Assembly: GCA_943736015.1 (NCBI GenBank)
Contig: OX031063.1
Span: forward strand, 32,608,172 to 32,672,171
Direction: 5' to 3'
DNA length: 64,000 nucleotides
Origin: Tridacna crocea
Lineage: Eukaryota > Mollusca > Bivalvia > Cardiida > Cardiidae
The translations under genes and the position numbers were made by a program. The notes beneath the pieces are model-generated. The model worked only from the letters and a program-made list of their open reading frames with translations, was not told the DNA's origin and did no database searches. Of the stretch, positions 20,069-34,148 are shown piece after piece; the stretch's first letter is position 1; each line of letters starts with the position of its first letter.

Positions 20069-20283
20069 TATAGTTAACTCATATATTTAATTTCAGAACA
20101 CTTTTTAACGCATGCCTATTAAAATAGCACGAAACCTAAATTTGTCTTTTCTGTCATTAATCTTTCCAAACTTAACAATTTCTTAATCCACAATGCAGCC
20201 CTGCTACTATAAAGTAAAAGTGTCGAAATCAAAAGCGCTTTCCAACTTTCCATTTAACAAGTTCTCTCTCTTTCTCTCTCTCA

Positions 20284-23200
20284 CTGGTGAATAATGTTTT
20301 CATGTTTATGACTTTGAGCATGTGAGACAGCAGCCAGTGGATATAATATTATGATGAGCACTAGATAAAGAAAACCATAAAAGGTTCTAGAACAGGGAGC
20401 CGCTAGTTTGATTCCCGGCTCGGTCGATTTTTTCCGACAATTGCTTACAGTCATTGCGATTATGATTCATTCATTTCTCAACCTTTATCATTATTTCGAC
20501 AATTCTTATGTTGGAAAGTAGTAAGTGCCTTGGAAATGATATTGTGCGTAATACTGGTAAAAGTAATAACAGGAGAGGATAAGTTCACGGGCCGCCGCAA
20601 TATGAACTGAAATAATATTGTAAACGACGTTTTAACACTCTTCAATCAATACTGCATACTTATAGCATTGAGAATCTTACGTTCATTTTTATGACTTATT
20701 TTCAATAGATAGATCATAAAATGGGAACCTTGGTTTTTTCGGCATTCATTAGGTAAATAGCTGAGGTTGATACGGAATTCAAATCGGTCGTATGTAGAAA
20801 CAGGGTGATTACATAATCTTGTAAGATCTTGCCAGGATATCTAAAATGTGCTAGTAACACCATAACATTTCTTTCTGAATATTCGAAGGATAATAGAGTT
20901 AGATTACACTCAAAATTACGGACTGAAGGATTTTTATTGTAATTTATTGTAGGAAGTACATTTTTTGGAGGAAAAGGATGGACATTGTGGTCAGAGAAGA
21001 CAGTCTTTATAGATAGATAGATAGATAGATAGATAAAATAAAAGGAAAAAAAAGCGTAAGAGATTGATAGGATGGAGAGACAAGAGTAAAGTTTGCAGGA
21101 AGGAAAGCGAAAGTAAGACAGACAGAGAGAACGTAACAGAATAGGGAGTGACAGGAAAATGAGACAGAAGATGGTGGAAGAGCGGAAGAGACAGAAAGCA
21201 ACAGAGATAGGGAGACTGTGAAAGAAGGCAGTGAGATACAGGTAGAAAGAGGAGAGAAATAAAAGGAGAGAAGGAAGAGAAATGGGAAGGGATAGACAGT
21301 GATACACAGAGCGAGAGAAAGACAGAGAGCGAGAGAGACAGACAGAGAAACAGCGAGAGACTGAGCCTGGAAAACAGTGTTGAGAGAAAGATGAAATAAG
21401 GGACAGAGAGTAAGAAGAAAAGAGTTCGAAAGGCAGTAGATAGAAGGTGAGAGACAGAGAGAAAGAGAAACAATAGAGATACACAAAATTAAATGGAGAG
21501 AGGTGAAGAAAGACAGAAATTGTTAAAAGAGAGACAGAAATAGATAAAGAAAAGGAGAAGAGATAGAGTGTGTGAGACGACAGAAATGAGGGCGATTACA
21601 TTATTTCAGACCGTTCAGAATAAGAGTTAATATCATAAAGAAGACGTTGAGGACAAAGAGTTATCGGTGAAACAACAGGGGCATAGCTTTATCGTTGGAT
21701 TGGAAGGTACATTCGATTAAGTAAGGTTCTAATTTGAAGGAAGCAGAATAAACAAGCTAACTGACTGGGGCTAAATTATGGGTGATAGCATAGTTGTAAA
21801 TACTGGGGATATATCTGTCCAACTGATAGAAAATATTACCCACCACGGATAAAGGCATACGACATTGGTTTGAAATAATAGAAGGGACATTGTTACAAGA
21901 TTGGAAGAAACATCGAACTGGGAATGTCTTTCACCGTCTGAAAGGAAGTACAGGGAACCAATAGAACATCTTTCCGACTGGCGTTGCAGGCTAACAGGTA
22001 GGGAGTAAAATCTCTGGAAGGACACAGGTTTATAGCTTACTGATACATCTCACCAAGGCTACCATATCGATTCCTGAAATACCATAACGCAAACTGTTGC
22101 AGTAACATCTCACCAAGGCTACCATCTCGATTCCTAAAATAACATAACGCAATCTGTTGCAGTAACCAATGGACATCTTCGAACTGTTGGTACATCAACA
22201 AGGCAAGGGAATTGAAAACGGGTGAATTTTAAGACAGAACACAGCTTCAGGGCCTTATGGTGTATCCGAGGGACTCATAGACTGGGGGTGTTCAGTTGTT
22301 AACTTTGGAATTGAAAACGCATGCATTTTAAGACAGAACACAGCTTCAGGGCCTTATGGTGTATCAGAGGGACTCATAGACTGGGGGTGTTCAGTTGTTA
22401 ACTTGGGTTCAATGCGCTGACTAATGTTTTAAGACTGGAAGACAAGTTAAATTTGAGATTCTCTCTGAAATTACTCTTACAGATTTTAACTACATGTCAG
22501 GAAAAAGGTGTATGGGCAAACTGTGCAAACAATACCACGAGAGTGAGGCAGTGGTTTAGGGCCTGTGTATACATGTACATTCAACTGAGTATAGAACAAT
22601 TTCAAAGTCTACCAGGATATGAAATAGATTGGGGAAACAATCCACGAACCGAGGATACAATCTCAGGGCCCACTATGTTTGCAAAGGCCTGCTTGTTGGT
22701 TTTCGGCGCTGTGGGTATGAAATCGCCGACTGGGGGTACTAGCTTAAGAACTTGTGCAGTCAAAGAAAGGTAGAAATACAGTTTTAGGGCCTATTGACAA
22801 GCAATTTCAAGCAGTTACAGCTAAAGATGTAAACTCAAACAAAAAGAAATATTTCTCGGACTAAATGTACAACACTGCGACTTAAGGTAAATCGAGCAAA
22901 CTGAAGGGGGCAACGCATGGCATTTCCTTCAATTGAAAATAAAAACAAATTTCTAGACATTTGCATTTCACAGACCGGCGATGCATCTTACAGAAACACA
23001 CATATAAGGGACAAAACAATGGTTAGAAGTGGTTAATCATATCGAATAATTTCCAGAGGTAAGTTTTATCTCAGTGACTAACAGTAAACCTGACTGAAGT
23101 ACTGAAACAAGCAACTGGTTGATTCTCAAGCGTTTGTCGACTGGGATCAAAGAAGCAGCAAGTGCCAATGGGAACAATATTGTGCGAAGTACTGGTAAAA

Positions 23201-26200
23201 GAAGGCACTGATCTAACTCTAAATAGCTTATAACTTCTTTTTAATTGAATCCAAAACTGTCCGGAAAATATCGATCCTCTTGAAATTAACTTCTGCTAAA
23301 TCTAAACACGTGGCTATCAAAATCTAGTGCTCACAAATTTCGTTTTTTCCATCATTGTTCTTTACAAACAGTTACATTGTCTTTTTGCACATAACAACCC
23401 TCCAGGAATAAATAATTACAAACTAGAAATGAATCTCCCCAAGTGAAATTAAAATCTGCAGACTAAGGATACATTTGCTTACACTGATAACATGCTCTAT
23501 AGAATAGATGACGATTATTGCGACAGGATTTGATCTTATCTCACCATTCGTAATTCTTTCCACGAGGCTATGGGAGAAAGGCTGCCAGTGTCAATGGGAA
23601 CAATATTGTGCGAAGTACTGGTAAAATGTTATCCCCCTGGCCTCCACCTCCCCTTACAGCCAGCCCTTTAAATCACCATCTTTTAGAACAACATGGATAT
23701 CTTATTTACTGGGTCCTTCAGTCAATGCAGGTAACACTTATTAAACCCAACACATGCCTATTACTATCTAGCACTACCTTTTCTCTCATCAGCTTCACAT
23801 ATTTATCAATTTCTTCATCAACAATACAATCTTTCCGCTATAAAGTAAGAATGTCAAAATCAAAAACCTTCTCAAGCTCCCTTCCTCTGGTGAAAGTAAA
23901 ATCTGTAGACTAAGGATACATTTGCTTAGACTGTGAATATGCTCTACAGAATTGATGACGATTATTGCGACAGGATTTGATCTTATCTCACCATTCGTAA
24001 TTCTTTCCACGAGGCTATGTGAGAAAGGCTGCCAGTGTCAATGGGAACAATATTGTGCGAAGTACTGGTAAAATGTTATCCCCCTGGCCTCCACCTCCCC
24101 TTACAGCCAGCCCTATAAATCACCATCTTTTATAACAACATGGAAATCTCATTTAATGCATCCTACATTCAATGCAGGTAACACTTATAAAAGCCAACAT
24201 GTGCCTATTGCCATCTGGCAGTATTTTTTCTGTCATTACCCTTTAACAATTATTAATTTCTTCATCTACAATACAATCTTTCCTCTATATAGTAGAAATG
24301 TCAAAATCAAAACCTTTCTCGAACACCCTTCCTCGGGTGAAAGTAAAATCTGCGGACTTAAGATACATTTGCTTAGACTGAGAATTCACTCCATAGAATT
24401 GATGACGGTTATTGCGACAGGATTTAATCTTATCTCAGCACTCATAATTCTTTCCACGAGGCTACGTGAGAAAGGCTGCCAGTGTCAATGGGAACAATAT
24501 TGTGCGAAGTACTGGTAAAAAGTTATCACCCTGGCCTCTACCTCCCCTTACAACCAGCCCTTTAAATCACCATCTTTTAGAACAACATGGATATCTTATT
24601 TACTGGGTCCTTCAGTCAATGCAGGTAACACTTATTAAACCCAACACATGCCTATTACTATCTAGCACTACCTTTTCTCTCATCAGCTTCACATATTTAT
24701 CAATTTTATCATCCACAATACAATTTTTCCGCTATAAAGTAAAAGTGTCAAAATCAAAAACCTTCTAAAGCTCCCTTCCTCTGGTGAAAGTAAAATCTGT
24801 AGACTAAGGATACATTTGTTTAGACAGAATATGCTCTATAGAATTGATGACGATTATTGCGACAGGATTTGATCTTATCTCACCATTCGCAATTCTTTCC
24901 ATGAGGCTATGTGAGAAAGGCTGCCAGTGTCAATGGGAACAACATTGTGTGAAGTACTGGTAAAAAGTTATCCCCCTGGCCTCCACCTCCCCTTACAGCC
25001 AGCCCTTTAAATCACCATCTTTTATAACAACATGGATATCTCATTTAATGGATCCTTCATTCAATGCAGCTAACACTTATTAAACCCAACACGTGCCTAT
25101 TGCTATCTAGCACTAGTTTTTCTGTCATTACCATTTCACAATTATAAATTTCTTCATCTACAATAAAATCTTTACACTATATAATAGAAGTGTCAAAATC
25201 AAAACATTCCTCAAACACTCTTCCTCTGGTGAAAGTAAAATCTGCAGACTTAAGATACATTTGCTTAGACTGAGAATTCACTCCATAGAATTGATGACGA
25301 TTATTGCGACAGGATTTAATCTTCTCTCAGCACACATACTTCTTTCGATGAGGCTATGTGAGAAAGGCTGCCAGTGTCAATGGGAACAATATTGTGCGAA
25401 GTACTGGTAAAAAGTTATCCCCCTGGCCTCCACCTCCCCTTACAGCCAGCCCTTTAAATCACCATCTTTTATAACAACATGCATATCGTATTTGATGGAT
25501 CCTTTATTCAATGCAGGTAACACATATCGAAGCCAACACATACCTATAGAAATCTAGCACAGTATAGATATTTCGCTTTTCTGACATTAGCCTTACAAAT
25601 TTAACAATTTCTTCATCCACAATACAACCTTTCCACTATAAAGTAAAAAATGATAAATTCAAAACCTTTTCTCAAACTCACTCCCTCTCACACTCACTGC
25701 CTCTCTGTTGCTGTCTCTCGGTTTTCATGTCTCTAAAAATCCAGGGGCACATAAGTAAAATTCAAGTAATGTTCATGTCGGCCTTAAAACACCAAGAAAA
25801 CAAACACATTTATCTCCACTAATAAATCCGGTATCGGCTTTGCCATCATCATCACCAACTCAACCATCGAAACTACCATCACCATTATTATAACCATCAA
25901 CATCATCATCAAAGCAATTATTAAAAAGCGTTAAAAAACACCATAGCTTTGTGTTAAGTTACAGCAAACTCTTGAAGAGTTCAGGAAAACATCTTTTTCC
26001 ATTCAAATCAGTTACCTTTCTTTGATTAATCTAAAAATCTTTCACACCATTCCAAACTCAAAACTTTTCTTTGACTACAGAGATTTTCGAAAATCAATTC
26101 GGTCGATAGAGTATAGAACTTGAGACATGGGTTAGCTGGTTTGATTCCCCTACTCGGCCCTGTCTTTCCGAGGTTTGATAATAATTTTTGCGACAGGATT

Positions 26201-26987
26201 GATTCTTAGCTAGCCTCTCAAAAGTACTTGTAATAATAGTTATGTTTATAAAAGGAGTAATTTGCATTTGGAAAATATTGTACAAAGGACTGGTTACTGA
26301 ACCTACAGCAAAGTCTAGGTAGGAGCACTGGCCGCAGCGATATAATTGAAATATTGTTGAAAACGGTGTTGAACCACATGCAATCAAGCAATTAATCGAT
26401 CAACCAGTTCAGTCCCCCTTCTTTTATTTACCTGATATACTTCACAGCATTTTCAAATCAACACAGTTTCTTCACCTTCCAAAGATTCTGAAAAAGGTAC
26501 ATGTATTCGGTCCGCATTGCCCGGAACGTGAGGCACGGCTTGGCTGGTTTGTATCCCCTGCTCGGTCAGTTCTTTCCGAGAGCTGATGATACTCACTGTA
26601 GAAGCATTAATTTTTCTGAGCAGCAGTTTTGACTATAATTGTGGAAAAGTAGTCAATGGCTTGGGACGAATATCGTGAGAAGTACTAGTTACTGAAACTA
26701 CAGGAACGCATAGGCAAGAGTATTGGCCCCCGCAACGTAACTCGAATATCGTTGAAAACGGTGTTAAACACATATAGTTAACTCATATATTTATTTTCAG
26801 AACACTTTTTAACGCATGCCTATTAAAATAGCACGAAACCTAAATTTGTCTTTTCTGTCATTAATCTTTCCAAACTTAACAATTTCTTTATCCACAATGC
26901 AGCCCTGCTACTATAAAGTAAAAGTGTCCAAATCAAATGCGCTTTCCAACTTTCCATTTAACAAGTTCTCTCTCTTTCTCTCTCTCA
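20284..26987 (+). repeat. Macrosatellite unit copy 2 (6704 bp)
   Basis: Intermediate in divergence between copy 1 and the homogeneous copies. Modules: SINE-a 20353-20650, purine tract 21010-21590, 60-bp duplication 22047-22166, 104-codon frame 22453-22773 (with two extra codons), sub-repeats 23507-25730, SINE-b 26097-26400, SINE-c 26504-26774. The shorter length is explained by five sub-repeats where copies 3-7 have six. The transposon site is empty. Confidence 0.95.
23507..25730 (+). repeat. Sub-repeat array of unit copy 2 (five monomers, one hybrid)
   Basis: Monomer starts are 23507, 23954, 24401, 24846 and 25292, with type order I, I, II, I, II. The first monomer starts as type I, but from about 23680 onward matches the second half of a type II monomer (TTTTAGAACAACATGG, TTTACTGGGTCC, CTCTCATCAGCTTC). 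It is a fusion left by loss of one monomer length. Confidence 0.9.
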
Positions 26988-29900
26988 CTGGTGAATAATG
27001 TTTTGATGTTTATGACATTGAGCATGTGAGACAGCAGCCAGTGGATATAATATTATGATGAGCACTAGATAAAGAAAACCATAAAAGGTTCGAGAACAGG
27101 GAGCCGCTAGTTTGATTCCCGGCTCGGTCGATTTTTTCCGACAATTGCTTACAGTCATTGCGATTATGATTCATTCATTTCTCAACCTTTATCATTATTT
27201 CGACAATTCTTATGTTGGAAAGTAGTAAGTGCCTTGGAAATGATATTGTGCGTAATACTGGTAAAAGTAATTCCAGGAGAGGATAAGTTCACGGGCCGCC
27301 GCAATATGAACTGAAATAATATTGTAAACGACGTTTTAACACTCTTCAATAAATACTGCATACTTCTAGCATTGAGAATCTTACGTTCATTTTTATGACT
27401 TATTTTCAATAGATAGATGCTTTAGATCATAAAATGGGAACCTTGTTTTTTTCGGCATTCATTAGGTAAATAGCCGAGGTTGATACGGAATTCAAATCGG
27501 TCGTATGTAGAAACAGGGTGATTACATAATCTTGTAAGATCTTGCCAGGATATCTAAAATGTGCAAGTAACACCATAACATTTCTTTCTGAATATTCGAA
27601 GGATAATAGAGTTAGATTACACTCAAAATTACGGACTGAAGGATTTTTATTGTAATTTATTGTAGGAAGTACATTTTTTGGGGGAAAAGGATGGACATTG
27701 TGGTCAGAGAAGACAGTCTTTATAGATAGATAGATAGATAGATAGATAAAATAAAAGGAAAAAAAAGCGTAAGAGATTGATAGGATGGAGAGACAAGAGT
27801 AAAGTTTGCAGGAAGGAAAGCGAAAGAAAGACAGACAGAGAGAACGTAACAGAATAGGGAGTGACAGGAAAATGAGACAGAAGATGGTGGAAGAGCGGAA
27901 GAGACAGAAAGCAACAGAGATAGGGAGACTGTGAAAGAAGGCAATGAGATACAGGTAGAAAGAGGAGAGAAATAAAAGGAGAGAAGGAAGAGAAATGGGA
28001 AGGGATAGACAGTGATACACAGAGCGAGAGAAAGACAGAGAGCGAGAGAGACAGACAGACAGACAGAGAAACAGCGAGAGACTGAGCCTGGAAAACAGTG
28101 TTGAGAGAAAGATGAAATAAGGGACAGAGAGTAAGAAGAAAAGAGTTCGAAAGGCAGTAGATAGAAGGTGAGAGACAGAGAGAAAGAGAAACAATAGAGA
28201 TACACAAAATTAAATGGAGAGAGGTGAAGAAAGACAGAAATTGTTAAAAGAGAGACAGAAATAGATAAAGAAAAGGAGAAGAGATAGAGTGTGTGAGACG
28301 ACAGAAATGAGGGTGATTACATTATTTCAGACTGTTCAGAATAAGAGTTAATATCATAAAGAAGACGTTGAGGACAAAGAGTTATCGGTGAAACAACAGG
28401 GGCATAGCTTTATCGTTGGATTGGAAGGAACATTCGATTAAGTAAGGTTCTAATTTGAAGGAAGCAGAATAAACAAGCTAACTGACTGGGGCTAAATTAT
28501 GGGTGATAGCATAGTTGTAAATACTGGGGATATATCTGTCCAATTGATAGAAAATATTACCCACCACGGATAAAGGCATACGACATTGGTTTGAGATAAT
28601 AGAAGGGACATTGTTACAAGATTGGAAGAAACATCGAACTGGGAATGTCTTTCACCGTCTGAAAGGAAGTACAGGGAACCAATAGAACATCTTTCCGACT
28701 GGCGTTGCAGGCTAACAGGTAGGGAGTAAAATCTCTGTAAGGACACAGGTTTATAGCTTACTGATACATCTCACCAAGGCTACCATATCGATTCCTGAAA
28801 TACCATAACGCAAACTGTTGCAGTAACATCTCACCAAGGCTACCATCTCGATTCCTAAAATAACATAACGCAATCTGTTGCAGTAACCAATGGACATCTT
28901 CGAACTGTTGGTACATCAACAAGGCAAGGGAATTGAAAACGGGTGAATTTTAAGACAGAACACAGCTTCAGGGCCTTATGGTGTATCCGAGGGACTCATA
29001 GACTGGGGGTGTTCAGTTGTTAACTTTGGAATTGAAAACGCATGCATTTTAAGACAGAACACAGCTTCAGGGCCTTATGGTGTATCAGAGGGACTCATAG
29101 ACTGGGGGTGTTCAGTTGTTAACTTGGGTTCAATGCGCTGACTAATGTTTTAAGACTGGAAGACAAGTTAAATTTGGGATTCTCTCTGAAATTACTCTAA
29201 CAGATTTTAACCACATGTCAGGAAAAAGGTGTATGGGCAAAGTGTGCAAACAATACCACGAGAGTGAGGCAGTGGTTTAGGGCCTGTGTGTACATTCAAC
29301 TGAGTATAGAACAATTTCAAAGTCTACCAGGATATGAAATAGATTGGGGAAACAATCCACGAACCGAGGATACAATCTCAGGGCCCACTATGTTTGCAAA
29401 GGCCTGCTTGTTGGTTTTCGGCGCTGTGGGTATGAAATCGGCGACTGGGGGTACTGGCTTAAGAACTTGTGCAGTCAAAGAAAGGTAGAAATACAGTTTT
29501 AGGGCCTATTGACAAGCAATTTCAAGCAGTTACAGCTAAAGATGTAAACTCAAACAAAAAGAAATATTTCTCGGACTAAATGTACAACACTTCGACTTAA
29601 GGTAAATCGAGCAAACTGAAGGCGGCAACGCATGGCATTTCCTTCAAATGAAAATAAAGACAAATTTCTAGACATTTGCATTTCACAGACCGGCGATGCA
29701 TCTTACAGAAACACACATATAAGGGACAAAACAATGGTTAGAAGTGGTTAATCATATCGAATAATTTCCAGAGGTAAGTTTTATCTCAGTGACTAACAGT
29801 AAACCTGACTGAAGTACTGAAACAAGCAACTGGTTGATTCTCAAGCGTTTGTCGACTGGGATCAAAGAAGCAGCAAGTGCCAATGGGAACAATATTGTGC

Positions 29901-32900
29901 GAAGTACTGGTAAAAGAAGGCACTGATCTAACTCTAAATAGCGTATAACTTCTTTTTAATTGAATCCAAAACTGTCCGGAAAATATCGATCCTCTTGAAA
30001 TTAACTTCTGCAAAATCTAAACACGTGGCTATCAAAATCTAGTGCTCACAAATTTCGTTTTTTCCATCATTGTTCTTTACAAACAGTTACATTGTCTTTT
30101 TGCACATAACAACCCTCCAGGGATAAATAATTACAGACTAGAAATGTATCTCCCCAAGTAAAATTAAAATCTGCAGACTAAGGATACATTTGCTTACACT
30201 GAGAACATGCTCTATAGAATAGATGACGATTATTGCGACAGGATTTGATCTTATCTCACCATTCGTAATTCTTTCCACGAGGCTATGTGAGAAAGGCTGC
30301 CAGTGTCAATGGGAACAATATTGTGCGAAGTACTGGTAAAATGTTATCCCCCTGGCCTCCACCTCCCCTTACGGCCAGCCCTTTAAATCACCATCTTTTA
30401 TAACAACATGGATATCTCATTTAATGGGTCCTTCATTCAATGCAGCTAACACTTATAAAAGCCAACATGTGCCTATTACTATCTAGCACTAGTTTTTCTG
30501 TCATTACCCTTTCACAATTATTAATTTCTTCATCTACAATACAATCTTTCCTCTATATAGTAGAAATGTCAAAATCAAAACCTTTCTCAAACACCCTTCC
30601 TCAGGTGAAAGTAAAATCGCGGACTTAAGATACATTTGCTTAGACTGAGAATTCACTACATAGAATTGATGACGATTATTGCGACAGGATTTAATCTTAT
30701 CTCAGCACTCATAATTCTTTCGACGAGGCTATGTGAGAAAGGCTGCCAGTGTCAATGGGAACAATATTGTGCGAAGTACTGGTAAATAGTTATCACCCTG
30801 GCCTCCACCTCCCCTTACAGCCAGCCCTTTAAATCACCATCTTTTAGAACAGCATGGATATCTTATTTACTGGGTCCTTCAGTCAATGCAGGTAACACTT
30901 ATTAAACCCAACACATGCCTATTACTATCTAGCACTACCTTTTCTCTCATCAGCTTCACACATTTATCAATTTCTTCATCAACAATACAATCTTTCCGCT
31001 ATAAAGTAAGAATGTCAAAATCAAAAACCTTCTCATGCTCCCTTCCTCTGGTGAAAGTAAAATCTGTAGACTAAGGATACATTTGCTTAGACTGTGAATA
31101 TGCTCTACAGAATTGATGACGATTATTGCGACAGGATTTGATCTTATCTCACCATTCGTAATTCTTTCCACGAGGCTATGTGAGAAAGGCTGCCAGTGTC
31201 AATGGGAACAATACTGTGAGAAGTACTGGTAAAATGTTATCCCCCTGGCCTCCACCTCCCCTTACAGCCAGCCCTATAAATCACCATCTTTTATAACAAC
31301 ATGGAAATCTCATTTAATGCATCCTTCATTCAATGCAGGTAACACTTATAAAAGCCAACATGTGCCTATTGCCATCTGGCAGTATTTTTTCTGTCATTAC
31401 CCTTTAACAATTATTAATTTCTTCATCTACAATACAATCTTTCCTCTATATAGTAGAAATGTCAAAATCAAAACCTTTCTCGAACACCCTTCCTCGGGTG
31501 AAAGTAAAATCTGCGGACTTAAGATACATTTGCTTAGACTGAGAATTCACTACATAGAATTGATGACGGTTATTGCGACAGGATTTAATCTTATCTCAGC
31601 GCTCATAATTCTTTCGACGAGGCTACGTGAGAAAGGCTGCCAGTGTCAATGGGAACAATATTGTGCGAAGTACTGGTAAAAAGTTATCACCCTGGCCTCT
31701 ACCTCCCCTTACAGCCAGCCCTTTAAATCACCATCTTTTAGAACAACATGGATATCTTATTTACTGGGTCCTTCAGTCAATGCAGGTAACACTTATTAAA
31801 CCCAACACATGCCTATTACTATCTAGCACTACCTTTTCTCTCATCAGCTTCACATATTTATCAATTTCTTCATCCACAATACAATTTTTCCGCTATAAAG
31901 TAAAAGTGTCAAAATCAAAAACCTTCTCAAGCTCCCTTCCTCTGGTGAAAGTAAAATCTGTAGACTAAGGATACATTTGTTTAGACAGAATATGCTCTAT
32001 AGAATTGATGACGATTATTGCGACAGGATTTGATCTTATCTCACCATTCGCAATTCTTTCCACGAGGCTATGTGAGAAAGGCTGCCAGTGTCAATGGGAA
32101 CAACATTGTGTGAAGTACTGGTAAAAAGTTATCCCCCTGGCCTCCACCTCCCCTTACAGCCAGCCCTTTAAATCACCATCTTTTATAACAACATGGATAT
32201 CTCATTTAATGGATCCTTCATTCAATGCAGCTAACACTTATTAAACCCAACACGTGCCTATTGCTATCTAGCACTAGTTTTTCTGTCATTACCCTTTCAC
32301 AATTATAAATTTCTTCATCTACAATAAAATCTTTACACTATATAATAGAAGTGTCAAAATCAAAACATTCCTCAAACACTCTTCCTCTGGTGAAAGTAAA
32401 ATCTGCAGACTTAAGATACATTTGCTTAGACTGAGAATTCACTCCATAGAATTGATGACGATTATTGCGACAGGATTTAATCTTCTCTCAGCACACATAC
32501 TTCTTTCGACGAGGCTATGTGAGAAAGGCTGCCAGTGTCAATGGGAACAATATTGTGCGAAGTACTGGTAAAAAGTTATCCCCCTGGCCTCCACCTCCCC
32601 TTACAGCCAGCCCTTTAAATCACCATCTTTTATAACAACATGCATATCGTATTTGATGGATCCTTTATTCAATGCAGGTAACACATATCGAAGCCAACAC
32701 ATACCTATAGAAATCTAGCACAGTATAGATATTTCGCTTTTCTGACATTAGCCTTACAAATTTAACAATTTCTTCATCCACAATACAACCTTTCCACTAT
32801 AAAGTAAAAAATGATAAATTCAAAACCTTTTCTCAAACTCACTCCCTCTCACACTCACTGCCTCTCTGTTGCTGTCTCTCGGTTTTCATGTCTCTAAAAA

Positions 32901-34148
32901 TCCAGGGGCACATAAGTAACATTCAAGTAATGTTCATGTCGGCCTTAAAACACCAAGAAAACAAACACATTTATCTCCACTAATAAATCCGGTATCGGCT
33001 TTGCCATCATCATCACCAACTCAACCATCGAAACTACCATCACCATTATTATAACCATCAACATCATCATCAAAGCAATTATTAAAAAGCGTTAAAAAAC
33101 ACCATAGCTTTGTGTTAAGTTACAGCAAACTCTTGAAGAGTTCAGGAAAACATCTTTTTCCATTCAAATCAGTTACCTTTCTTTGATTAATCTAAAAATC
33201 TTTCACACCATTCCAAACTCAAAACTTTTCTTTGACTACAGAGATTTTCGAAAATCAATTCGGTCGATAGAGTATAGAACTTGAGACATGGGTTAGCTGG
33301 TTTGATTCCCCTACTCGGCCCTGTCTTTCCGAGGTTTGATAATAATTTTTGCGACAGGATTGATTCTTAGCTAGCCTCTCAAAAGTACTTGTAATAATAG
33401 TTATGTTTATAAAAGGAGTAATTTGCATTTGGAAAATATTGTACAAAGGACTGGTTACTGAACCTACAGCAAAGTCTAGGTAGGAGCACTGGCCGCAGCG
33501 ATATAATTGAAATATTGTTGAAAACGGTGTTGAACCACATGCAATCAAGCAATTAATCGATCAACCAGTTCAGTCCCCCTTCTTTTATTTACCTGATATA
33601 CTTCACAGCATTTTCAAATCAACACAGTTTCTTCACCTTCCAAAGATTCTGAAAAAGGTACATGTATTCGGTCCGCATTGCCCGGAACGCGAGGCACGGC
33701 TTGGCTGGTTTGTATCCCCTGCTCGGTCAGTTCTTTCCGAGAGCTGATGATACTCACTGTAGAAGCATTAATTTTTCTGAGCAGCAGTTTTGACTATAAT
33801 TGTGGAAAAGTAGTCAATGGCTTGGGACGAATATCGTGAGAAGTACTAGTTACTGAAACTACAGGAACGCATAGGCAAGAGTATTGGCCCCCGCAACGTA
33901 ACTCGAATATCGTTGAAAACGGGGTTAAACACATATATTTAACTCATATATTTATTTTCAGAACACTTTTTAACGCATGCCTATTAAAATAGCACGAAAC
34001 CTAAATTTGTCTTTTCTGTCATTAATCTTTCCAAACTTAACAATTTCTTTATCCACAATGCAGCCCTGCTACTATAAAGTAAAAGTGTCCAAATCAAATG
34101 CGCTTTCCAACTTTCCATTTAACAAGTTCTCTCTCTTTCTCTCTCTCA
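26988..34148 (+). repeat. Macrosatellite unit copy 3 (variant A, 7161 bp)
   Basis: First of the homogeneous units. Modules: SINE-a 27057-27352, purine tract 27721-28308, sub-repeats 30222-32890, SINE-b 33258-33561, SINE-c 33665-33935. A-type markers: CCAATTGATAG at about 28540, CTCTGTAAGG at about 28734, CTCATGCTCCC at about 31032, TACCCTTTCAC at about 32290, TTGAAGAG at about 33133, AACGCGAGG at about 33686. Confidence 0.96.
30222..32890 (+). repeat. Sub-repeat array of unit copy 3 (six monomers, three dimers)
   Basis: Starts at 30222, 30668, 31115, 31562, 32007 and 32454, spacings 446, 447, 447, 445 and 447. Types run I-II-I-II-I-II, so the true local period is a ~893-bp dimer. This six-monomer layout is repeated unchanged in copies 4-7. 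Confidence 0.93.

Larger units (their letters stand above)
12916..20283 (+). repeat. Macrosatellite unit copy 1 (edge copy, 7368 bp)
   Basis: The most diverged copy. It has only four ~446-bp sub-repeats (two dimers), against six in copies 3-7, and an extra 1097 bp made of a transposon plus its TA duplication. These two differences account for its length: 7161 minus about 892 plus 1097. Its purine tract also has a short extra duplication near 13853-13876. Modules are listed separately below. Confidence 0.95.

Noticed and set aside
12916..20283. Ribosomal DNA or histone cluster as the tandem unit
   Set aside because: The unit length is in a plausible range, but no rRNA-like conserved blocks and no histone reading frames are present on either strand.
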